Below are positions 24,135 through 30,658 of a DNA stretch of 36,274 bases, piece by piece (positions within the stretch are counted from its first letter, which is position 1; every line of letters starts with the position of its first letter). This DNA is from Deltaproteobacteria bacterium (GTDB lineage Bacteria; Desulfobacterota; Syntrophia; Syntrophales; UBA5619). Below the pieces are notes generated by a model. The model saw only the letters and a program-made list of their open reading frames with translations, was not told where the DNA came from and ran no database searches. A program made the translations under genes and the position numbers. The stretch is from contig JAJFTY010000036.1 in the NCBI GenBank assembly GCA_021372695.1, positions 1 to 36,274 on the forward strand, read 5' to 3'.

Positions 24135-26192
24135 CTAAATGACCCGACCGATCTCGGCGCCGTCACTGACGGCACCCAGAATGTACTCGGACCCCTCCCT
24201 GGCGTCGCCGATCCGGTAAACCTCGGAGACCTTCCCTTGCAGGGCCTCGAAAAGGGCCTTGTTGGGCCTGGGCGGAACAACCGCCATGACCGTGTCGGCC
24301 TTCAACTCCTTGCGCTCCCCTTCCCGGGTGATGATGGCCACCCCCTCATCCGTAATCTCGGTGATGGTGACACCGGACAACAGGAAGACGCCGCTTTTCG
24401 CCAGCCACCAGAGGAGTCTCGGCCGGTAGAACGACGGCACACCCGCTCCCAGTTCCTCCGAACTCTCCAGGAGGGTCACCTTCCTTCCCAGCTTCGTCAG
24501 GAATTCCGCCGTTTCGCACCCCTGGATCGCACCGCCGATGATGATCACGCGCCGGCCGATGGGCAGATAGATCCGGCTCAACCGGCGCAGCAGCCGGGGG
24601 CCGAAGAGCTTCATGAAGAACTTCGATTGCCTGTGCAGGGCCTGCGTGCTGACGACATGAGGCTTTTCGATGCCCGGCAGGTTCGGCGTCACCGGCAATC
24701 CGCCTCCGGCGATCACGACCGCATCGGGCTTCTCGCGACCGATCAGTTCGGCTGTCGCTTCCACACCGGTGCAGACCCGGACGCCCACGCTCCTCACCTG
24801 TCTTTCAAGATAGCGGCTGACCTTCGGCAAATCCTCGATTTCGGTGCCCTTGATCATCGTGGCCAGAGGCAGGAGCCCTCCCAATTTGTGCTCCTTTTCG
24901 TAGAGCGTGACATGGTGCCCACGAAGGGCGGCGACCCGTGCCGCCTCCATGCCCGCCGGTCCGCCGCCGACCACGACAACCTTCTTGGGTACGGCCGCGG
25001 GCTTCAGGGCAAAGTCGTATCCCCTGCCGAAGGCGGCATTGATCCTGCAGCGGATCGGCAGGGTTTTTTCCTGGCGGGAGAGGCACTCCAGACAGGCCGT
25101 GCAGGGGGCGATGTCTTCGAGACGCCCTTCGGCGACCTTGCGGGGGTATTCGGGGTCGGCGAACAGCCGCCGGGTGAAACCGATGAGGTCCGCCATGTTG
25201 TTCTGCAGGATCCATTCGCCGAGTTCCGCATCCAGCCTTCCGATGGCGAGGACCGGAATCGTCGCCACCTGCTTGACGGCCGCGGCCAGCGGGACCAGCG
25301 CCCCCGGTTTATACACCTTTTCAGCCAGGGGAACCTGGGGCTCCGGATAGAGCATCTGCTCCGGATAGCAGAGCCGGTCGTAGGGCCCAAACCCCCAGGC
25401 GCTGACGCTCAGGTAGCTGGCACCCGCCTCTTGCAGGATCCGTGCGATCTCCTGGCTTTCCGGCACCGTCAATCCGTTCTTGATTCCATACTCGTACCCA
25501 TTCATCCTGACTCCCACGATGAAGTCCGGACCGGCCAGTTCCCGGATCGTACGGATGATCTCGACCACAAACCGGGTCCGGCTTTCCATGTTCTGGAAGC
25601 CGTACTCATCCTGGCGTCGGTTCCACGCCCGGGAGAGAAAGGTATTGATGAGGTAGTTGTGGGCTGCGTGGAGTTCCACGCCGTCAAAGCCGGCTTTTTG
25701 GGCCCTCTCGGCGCCCCTGGCGAATTTCTCGACGAGGTCGTGGATCTCGGCAAGGGAGAGTTCCCTGGCCTCGGGGTAAGCCGGTTGGGGGTTGTCCGCA
25801 CCTTTGAGCGCCGAAGCGGCGACCGGCTGCACCGGGATCTTCTTCCACTGGGAGGGACCCGCATGGCCGAGTTGGGCGATGGCGACGGCACCGCCGGCGT
25901 GCATCACCGCGGCGAGTTTGGTCAGCCCGGGCAGATATTTGTCGTCGCTGTTGGCGATGCGTCCCGCGCCCGTCATCCCCCGGGGATAGTCTACGAAGCC
26001 GTGCTCGACAACGATCATGGCCACGCCCCCCTTGGCGAGCGTCTCGTAGAAACAGAGGGTCAAATCGCTGATCTCCCCGGTCTCCTTGGCCACGCCCAGG
26101 GATGACGCTGTTTTGACCGTCCGATTCCTGAGCTGCATCTTCTGGATCGAGAGCGGGGAAAGCAACTTCTCGAATTTCGTCTGTCCGTCCAT
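24135..26192 (-). CDS. Old-yellow-enzyme / 2,4-dienoyl-CoA reductase-like iron-sulfur flavoprotein
   Basis: A 685-residue multidomain reductase. The N-terminal half is an FMN-binding TIM barrel of the old yellow enzyme family (His-Ala-Ala-His-Asn-Tyr-Leu near 180, then Asn-Arg-Arg-x-Asp-Glu-Tyr-Gly). Next comes a [4Fe-4S] site, Cys-x2-Cys-x2-Cys-x11-Cys, then an FAD/NAD(P)-binding domain beginning Val-Val-Gly-Gly-Gly-Pro-Ala-Gly and a second dinucleotide site Ile-Ile-Gly-Gly-Ala-Ile-Gln-Gly. Relatives include 2,4-dienoyl-CoA reductase, 2-enoate reductase and bile-acid or trimethylamine flavoproteins. I start at ATG 26192, where GGAG is well spaced; an ATG at 26207 has no ribosome site. It opens the middle gene block behind an AT-rich 432-base gap and may reduce an activated double bond. 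Confidence 0.93.
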   Translation of the reverse strand: MDGQTKFEKLLSPLSIQKMQLRNRTVKTASSLGVAKETGEISDLTLCFYETLAKGGVAMIVVEHGFVDYPRGMTGAGRIANSDDKYLPGLTKLAAVMHAGGAVAIAQLGHAGPSQWKKIPVQPVAASALKGADNPQPAYPEARELSLAEIHDLVEKFARGAERAQKAGFDGVELHAAHNYLINTFLSRAWNRRQDEYGFQNMESRTRFVVEIIRTIRELAGPDFIVGVRMNGYEYGIKNGLTVPESQEIARILQEAGASYLSVSAWGFGPYDRLCYPEQMLYPEPQVPLAEKVYKPGALVPLAAAVKQVATIPVLAIGRLDAELGEWILQNNMADLIGFTRRLFADPEYPRKVAEGRLEDIAPCTACLECLSRQEKTLPIRCRINAAFGRGYDFALKPAAVPKKVVVVGGGPAGMEAARVAALRGHHVTLYEKEHKLGGLLPLATMIKGTEIEDLPKVSRYLERQVRSVGVRVCTGVEATAELIGREKPDAVVIAGGGLPVTPNLPGIEKPHVVSTQALHRQSKFFMKLFGPRLLRRLSRIYLPIGRRVIIIGGAIQGCETAEFLTKLGRKVTLLESSEELGAGVPSFYRPRLLWWLAKSGVFLLSGVTITEITDEGVAIITREGERKELKADTVMAVVPPRPNKALFEALQGKVSEVYRIGDAREGSEYILGAVSDGAEIGRVI

Positions 26193-26274
26193 GGCCGGCT
26201 CCGTCATATGTCAAAAAGAGTCAGTAAATTTCCGGTTGGGGACTTGCATGGTTCTCCGGCAAAAAATTCGCAGG

Positions 26275-26300
26275 GCACCCCTTTTGACATCGAGGGGTGC
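26275..26300 (-). promoter_or_regulatory. Leader hairpin upstream of the flavoprotein gene
   Basis: An 8-bp inverted repeat (26275-26282 with 26293-26300) with a 10-base loop lies about 80 bases upstream of ATG 26192. On the transcribed strand a run of six T follows the stem after eight bases (26266-26261), so it could be an attenuator or an operator. The function is inferred only. Confidence 0.4.
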
Positions 26301-26511
26301 ACGACAACAAGGACTGTAGAGCGTGAACATTTCCCTCACATTGCGAAAAAATTCTAATACTGATTATTTATCGAACTGATAAAATCTCCTTATCCAGCAA
26401 TGTCCGGTTATTGATCCCCGTTCCCAACCCCGTTTTGCCGATCCTTAAGGACATAGGATCTAAAAATAATGAAAATATTTTCTGGATATATTTTTTATTT
26501 TTGCGCAAACA

Positions 26512-26540
26512 GCGTCCTCAACGATTTTCTGTGAGGACGC
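26512..26540 (-). terminator. Candidate terminator of the right-hand operon
   Basis: A 9-bp perfect stem (26512-26520 with 26532-26540) and an 11-base loop lie about 85 bases after the stop of the CoA-transferase gene. On the transcribed strand it is followed by TGTTTGCGC, a short T stretch only, then an AT-rich region. The position suggests a terminator, but the weak T-run leaves doubt. Confidence 0.5.
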
Positions 26541-26624
26541 TTGTGGATCGAAAAGCGGACTGCCAAAATTAACGTTGAAACAACTGTGAGGACCGACCTC
26601 CCCGCCTCTCCGGAATGGCTCGAA

Positions 26625-28118
26625 TCACGCCGATTTCTTCATACTGCCGGTCTGCGCCATGCGCAGATGAAACGAACCGGCCTCCTCGGGCAGGACCGGA
26701 ATGTGCCCCGGCTCCTTCTCCGCCCGGGCCAGATAGTCCGAAAGCAGCTCCCGGTAGTCGGGATGGGCGCACTTCGCGATAATCTCCCGGGCCCGCTCGT
26801 GCGGGTCTTTTCCGCGCAGATCCGCCAGCCCTTGCTCGGTCACCAGAACGTCCACATCATGCATCGTGTGGTCCACATGGGAGACCATCGGGACGACGGA
26901 GGATATATTCCCTCCCTTGGTGGTCGACCGCGCGATGAAGATCGAGCAGGGACTGTTCCGGGAGTAATCGTAAGTGCCCCCGATGCCGGCCATGATCCTC
27001 CTGCCCATCACATGGCTCGAGTTCACCTGTCCCTTGAGATCCATCTCCAGGCAGCCGTTGATCGAGATCACCCCCGTCCTCTGGATCAGCTCCGCGGAGT
27101 TGACGACCGTGACGGGACGCAGGATGATGACCTTCTTGTATCGGTCCGGCTCCTCCACGAAGCGCCTCCAGGAGTCGTCGGAGAGCCTGAGCGCGATCCC
27201 CATCGCCCATTCGACCTTCCCCGCCGTGACCAGTTCGAAAACCGGGTCGGTGACCATGGGCAGGTGAAAGCGGAAGTCCTTGAATTCGCTCTCCCCGATC
27301 GTCCGCATCATGCTCGTGAACAATTCACCGAACCCCAATTCGAAAGGCGGCAGGGATGCGCCGAGCCTCCCCGCGGCGACCTCCTTCCGGAAGAAGTCGA
27401 GAAGATACCGGCCGATCAGGACACCCATCTCATCCGGTTTGGATTCCCTGGCAGGCTTTTCGGGAATGTCGGAGAAAACGATGGCCTTGATCTTCCCGGG
27501 ATCGACGGGGAAATAGGGCACGCCGATCCTTTTCAGGGGGTCGCCGACCACGGGGATCGGTTCTGCACCCCGGAGATAGACGTCATGCAGCCCTTCCATG
27601 GTCAAAGGCCGGTTCAGGTTGATCTCCACGATGACCTGGGAGGCGGTTTCGATCCATTCCGGTGCGTCGTAGACCGCGGTCGACGGAATGATCTGGCCAT
27701 CTTCCGTCAGACCCACCGCTTCGATCACCGCCAGATCCAGGGTGCCGAACCATCCCCTTTTGACCTGCAGCGGCAACGACGACCCTTTGCCCTCGAAGAA
27801 GGCCACCTCACCGCGATTGATGCCCCCCCGGAGCTTCTCGCCGCCGACGGCGCCGACCCTTCGACTGATACCGCCGGCCTCGAAAAGGACATCTTCGAAC
27901 TGGGAACTCAGGGGACCCGCGCAGAAGAGGTCGATCTTGAGCCCCCCTTCCGCCCTGATCCGCTCCGCCAGAGCCCCAAAAGTGGCCTTTGGGAAACCCA
28001 TGGTACTCCCCGAGGTGGCCACCTTCATTCCGTCCCTGAAGAGCAGGGCTGCCTCTTCGGCTTTCATCACCTTGCCCAGCGACGCCTGATGCCGGATTCT
28101 CTCCTTGATGTCGCTCAT
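26625..28118 (-). CDS. Succinate/propionate-type CoA-transferase homologue with altered catalytic site
   Basis: A 497-residue member of the acetyl-CoA hydrolase/transferase family, closest in motif content to succinyl-CoA:acetate or propionyl-CoA:succinate CoA-transferases (AarC, ScpC). The C-terminal half has the family's Gly-Ile-Gly-Gly segment, the Val-Pro-Met-Val-Ser-His-Val-Asp-His-Thr block and Thr-Glu-Gln-Gly-Leu-Ala-Asp-Leu-Arg-Gly. Where family members carry the catalytic glutamate (a Glu followed three or four residues later by Asp), this protein reads His-Leu-Pro-Met-Val-Thr-Asp at 285-291, so the glutamate appears to be Pro287. It is therefore a diverged transferase with another base, or has a different function. 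GGGAGG precedes the ATG. It is the last gene of the mutase/carboxyltransferase operon, 13 bases after the mutase small subunit. Confidence 0.88.
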   Translation of the reverse strand: MSDIKERIRHQASLGKVMKAEEAALLFRDGMKVATSGSTMGFPKATFGALAERIRAEGGLKIDLFCAGPLSSQFEDVLFEAGGISRRVGAVGGEKLRGGINRGEVAFFEGKGSSLPLQVKRGWFGTLDLAVIEAVGLTEDGQIIPSTAVYDAPEWIETASQVIVEINLNRPLTMEGLHDVYLRGAEPIPVVGDPLKRIGVPYFPVDPGKIKAIVFSDIPEKPARESKPDEMGVLIGRYLLDFFRKEVAAGRLGASLPPFELGFGELFTSMMRTIGESEFKDFRFHLPMVTDPVFELVTAGKVEWAMGIALRLSDDSWRRFVEEPDRYKKVIILRPVTVVNSAELIQRTGVISINGCLEMDLKGQVNSSHVMGRRIMAGIGGTYDYSRNSPCSIFIARSTTKGGNISSVVPMVSHVDHTMHDVDVLVTEQGLADLRGKDPHERAREIIAKCAHPDYRELLSDYLARAEKEPGHIPVLPEEAGSFHLRMAQTGSMKKSA

Positions 28119-28131
28119 GCTGCCCTCCCGG

Positions 28132-28530
28132 CTATTTCACGTGTTCCTGGATGAACGCGGAGATGTCCTCGAGTTTGGCATGCGAGGGGAAGACGCCTTG
28201 GACGCCGTTTTCCTTCAGCACCGCGATGTCGTCCTTCGGGATCGTTCCGCCGAACAGGACCAGGACGTCGTCAAGCCCCCGCTCGCGGACCCGCTTCATG
28301 AGCTTCCGGGAGATCTCCACATGCGATCCCGAAAGGATGCTGACGCCGATCACGTCCACCGCCTCCTGGAGAGCCACCTCGACCACCTGCTCCACGCTCT
28401 GGCGCAGGCCCGTGTAGATCACCTCCATCCCCTGATCCCGGAGCCAGAAGATCAGCACCTTGGCGCCGACGTCGTGTCCGTCCAGGCCGATCTTCGCAAT
28501 GAGTACGCGAATCTTCTTTTTCGTATCCAT
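28132..28530 (-). CDS. B12-binding small subunit of an acyl-CoA mutase
   Basis: A 132-residue cobalamin-binding domain protein of the type that forms the C-terminal domain or separate small subunit of acyl-CoA mutases. The B12 motif is complete: Asp17-x-His19-x-x-Gly22, Ser64-x-Leu66 and Gly94-Gly95. His19 would coordinate cobalt in the base-off/His-on mode. AAGGAGG precedes ATG 28530. It lies 21 bases after the large subunit gene, so the two form one heteromeric enzyme, as in archaeal-type methylmalonyl-CoA mutase and isobutyryl-CoA mutase. Confidence 0.94.
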   Translation of the reverse strand: MDTKKKIRVLIAKIGLDGHDVGAKVLIFWLRDQGMEVIYTGLRQSVEQVVEVALQEAVDVIGVSILSGSHVEISRKLMKRVRERGLDDVLVLFGGTIPKDDIAVLKENGVQGVFPSHAKLEDISAFIQEHVK

Positions 28531-28551
28531 GAAACCCTCCTTCAGTCGTCT

Positions 28552-30168
28552 CTAAACCGTCGTCGGTTCTTTAAAGGTCCCGTACACCTTCTTCAGGGTA
28601 TCGATGATCTCGCCCACTGTCGCCCGCTCCTTGAGAGGCTCGAACAGGTGCGTGACGATGTTCTCGTTGCGGCGCGCCGCCTCCTCCAGCTTCTTCAGAG
28701 CGGCTTCGACCTTCCCCTGGTCGCGGCTGGCCTTGACGGCCTTGAGCCGCTGGACCTGACGGTTGATGGTTTCCGGATCCGTCTTGTAGACTTCGAGGTC
28801 CTTCTCCTCTTCCTTGATTTTGAACTTGTTCACGCCGACGAGGACCTTTTCACCGGAGCTGATCCGCTTCTGCAGTTCGTAGCTCTGTCGGGCCAGTTCC
28901 CGCTGGATGGCGCCGCTCTCGATCTGCTTGACGATCCCGCCTTCGCTGTCGATCTTGGCGATGATCTCGCCGATCCTGGCCTCCATCTCGTTGGTGAGAG
29001 ACTCCACGTAATAGGAACCGCCCAGCGGATCGACCACGTCAGCCACGCCCGTCTCGTTGGCAAGGATCTGCTGCACCCGGAGCGACGTCCGGATCGCCAG
29101 ATCCGACGGAATCGCGTACACCTCGTCGAAGCAGGCCAGGTTCAGCGACCGGGTCCCGGCGAAAGCTGCGGCCATGGCGTAGTAGGCCGCCCGGGCGATG
29201 TTGTTGAGCGGCTGCTCGGCCGTAAGCCCCCCGCCCATGCCGCCTGTGGAGAAACGGAACTGCATGGATCGTTTGTCCTGGGCGCCGTACTTGTTCTTGA
29301 GCAGTTTGGCCCAGTAGCGGCGGGCGCCGCGGAGCCGGGCGATGTCCTCGAAGAAGTTGAATTGCCGCCCACCGATGGGCAGATGGAAGGAGAAGAGGGG
29401 CGCGATCTCATCGATCTTCGATCCCCGCTTCATGACCTCCCGGATGTAGACCTCGGCGATGGCGATGGCCAGGGACACGGCCTGGATCGTGTTGGCACCG
29501 TACTCGAGTATGTGGGTCCCGGAGACGGAGATCGCGTTGAACCGGGGCATCTCCTTGTTGCAGAACTCGACCAGGTCGCCGACCAGCTTGATCGAGGGGC
29601 CGGGCGGGAAGATCCAGGTCCCGCGGGCGATGTACTCCTTCAGGATGTCGTTCTGGATCGTGCCCCGTAGCTTCTTGGTCTCAACACCCTGCTTCTGGGC
29701 CACCAGGGCATACATGGCCAGGATGATCGGCGCCGTCGCATTGATCGTGAAGGAGGTCGAAATCCCGTCCAGGGAGATGCCGTCGTAGATCCGCTCGAAG
29801 TCGTCGAGGGTATCCACGGCGACACCGAGCTTTCCCACATCGTCTTCCGCCAGGGACATGTCGGAATCGAGCCCGATCTGGGTGGGCAGGTCGAAGGCCA
29901 GGCTGAGTCCTGTCTGACCGTTTTTGAGCAGGTACTTGAACCGCTCGTTGGTGCTCTCCGAGGTCGACTGGCCCGAGTACTGGCGCATCGTCCAGAGCTC
30001 GCTGCGGTACATGGTCGGGAAGACGCCGCGGGTGAAGGGGTATTCCCCGGGATCGCCGAGCTTCTCTTTGTAATCGAAGTCAGGCAGATCGTCGGGCCCG
30101 TAAAACACCTTAACCGGTGTGCCCAGGATGGACGTGACAGGGCGCACGACTATTTCTTTTTTTGCCAT
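28552..30168 (-). CDS. B12-dependent acyl-CoA mutase large subunit, divergent substrate pocket
   Basis: A 538-residue TIM-barrel catalytic subunit of the methylmalonyl-CoA mutase superfamily, without the fused B12 domain. Such enzymes rearrange acyl-CoA skeletons by 5'-deoxyadenosyl radical chemistry. Tyr64 (methylmalonyl-CoA mutase Tyr89) and His219 (His244) are kept. Several pocket positions differ: Lys194 replaces the arginine (Arg207) that holds the substrate carboxylate, Thr218 replaces Tyr243, the usual Gln-Thr-x-Gly segment reads Ser-Thr-Gly-Gly (307-310), and the usual Thr-Gln-Ser-Leu-His-Thr-Asn reads Thr-Arg-Ser-Leu-Asn-Leu-Ala (339-345). The loop at 259-274 seems about three residues longer. 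A basic residue at 194 still favours a dicarboxylyl-CoA. Labelling it methylmalonyl-CoA mutase would be unsafe. Confidence 0.92.
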   Translation of the reverse strand: MAKKEIVVRPVTSILGTPVKVFYGPDDLPDFDYKEKLGDPGEYPFTRGVFPTMYRSELWTMRQYSGQSTSESTNERFKYLLKNGQTGLSLAFDLPTQIGLDSDMSLAEDDVGKLGVAVDTLDDFERIYDGISLDGISTSFTINATAPIILAMYALVAQKQGVETKKLRGTIQNDILKEYIARGTWIFPPGPSIKLVGDLVEFCNKEMPRFNAISVSGTHILEYGANTIQAVSLAIAIAEVYIREVMKRGSKIDEIAPLFSFHLPIGGRQFNFFEDIARLRGARRYWAKLLKNKYGAQDKRSMQFRFSTGGMGGGLTAEQPLNNIARAAYYAMAAAFAGTRSLNLACFDEVYAIPSDLAIRTSLRVQQILANETGVADVVDPLGGSYYVESLTNEMEARIGEIIAKIDSEGGIVKQIESGAIQRELARQSYELQKRISSGEKVLVGVNKFKIKEEEKDLEVYKTDPETINRQVQRLKAVKASRDQGKVEAALKKLEEAARRNENIVTHLFEPLKERATVGEIIDTLKKVYGTFKEPTTV

Positions 30169-30193
30169 GGTCTTTATTCCTCCTTCTTGCTGG

Positions 30194-30610
30194 CTATTCC
30201 TTGTGCTCGTGGTGCAGTTGCTCCAGCTCGATCAGCACGCCGTTGGTGCTCTTGGGGTTCAGAAAGGCGATCAGGCGCCCGTCCTGGGTCTTGCGGGCCG
30301 TCTTGTTGAGCAGTTCGACCCCCTTGGCCTCGAGCTCCCTGAGCGTCGCCTCGATGTCGTCCACGCCCAGGCAGATGTGGTGGACACCCTCGCCGCGCTT
30401 CTCGATGAACTTGGCAGCCGGGCTCGCCGGGTCCATCGGCTGGACCAGTTCGATCGTCGCCCCCTCGAGAGGGAAGAAGGCGATTTTGGTCTTGATCGCC
30501 TCCGACGCGTAAATCTTCTCCATGGGGATTCCCAGGAGATCCCGGAAGATGTGGGCGGACTTTTCCGCATCCTTCACCGCCACGCCGATATGTTCAACCG
30601 TCTTGATCAT
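30194..30610 (-). CDS. mce: Methylmalonyl-CoA epimerase-type VOC protein
   Basis: A 138-residue glyoxalase-fold protein matching methylmalonyl-CoA epimerase in length and motifs. His7 (Glu-His-Ile-Gly), the Ile-Glu-Leu-Val segment at 53-56, Ser-Pro-Ala-Ala-Lys-Phe with Gly-Glu-Gly-Val-His-His at 73-78, and Glu128 (Leu-Ile-Glu-Leu-Glu) supply the usual metal and acid/base residues. I start at ATG 30610, where GGAG lies six bases upstream; the ATG at 30625 overlaps that ribosome site. It lies between the mutase and the carboxyltransferase genes, and probably epimerises the 2-alkylmalonyl-CoA product or substrate of that mutase. Since the mutase pocket is unusual, the true substrate might be a homologue of methylmalonyl-CoA. 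Confidence 0.9.
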   Translation of the reverse strand: MIKTVEHIGVAVKDAEKSAHIFRDLLGIPMEKIYASEAIKTKIAFFPLEGATIELVQPMDPASPAAKFIEKRGEGVHHICLGVDDIEATLRELEAKGVELLNKTARKTQDGRLIAFLNPKSTNGVLIELEQLHHEHKE

Positions 30611-30658
30611 GGTTTTCTCCTTCATTCATGTCATATTTCCGCCCCCCGTCCGAACGAC

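Larger units (their letters stand above)
26193..26624. other. AT-rich intergenic region between the two gene blocks
   Basis: This 432-base gap is much richer in A and T than the genes around it, especially 26331-26510. It contains the hairpin at 26512-26540 near the end of the right-hand operon and the stem at 26275-26300 in the leader of the flavoprotein gene. No protein-like frame, RNA gene or convincing sigma-70 or sigma-54 promoter was found, although the promoter of the downstream block should lie here. Confidence 0.6.

Noticed and set aside
21733..26105. Very long plus-strand open frames (about 800 and 670 codons) opposite the SDR, ADH, Gfo/Idh/MocA and flavoprotein genes
   Set aside because: They lie antisense to well-recognised genes and their translations are Arg/His/Asp/Gly-rich without family motifs; this is a codon-usage artefact of high GC.
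26193..26624. A B12 riboswitch near the mutase operon
   Set aside because: I could not find the conserved B12-box pattern, and the gap is downstream, not upstream, of the mutase genes.
26193..26624. A sigma-54 promoter for the flavoprotein operon
   Set aside because: No GG and GC pair with the required 10-base spacing and flanking consensus was found on the minus strand.
28132..30168. Calling the mutase pair methylmalonyl-CoA mutase outright
   Set aside because: Several substrate-pocket residues that define that enzyme are changed, so only the superfamily assignment is supported.
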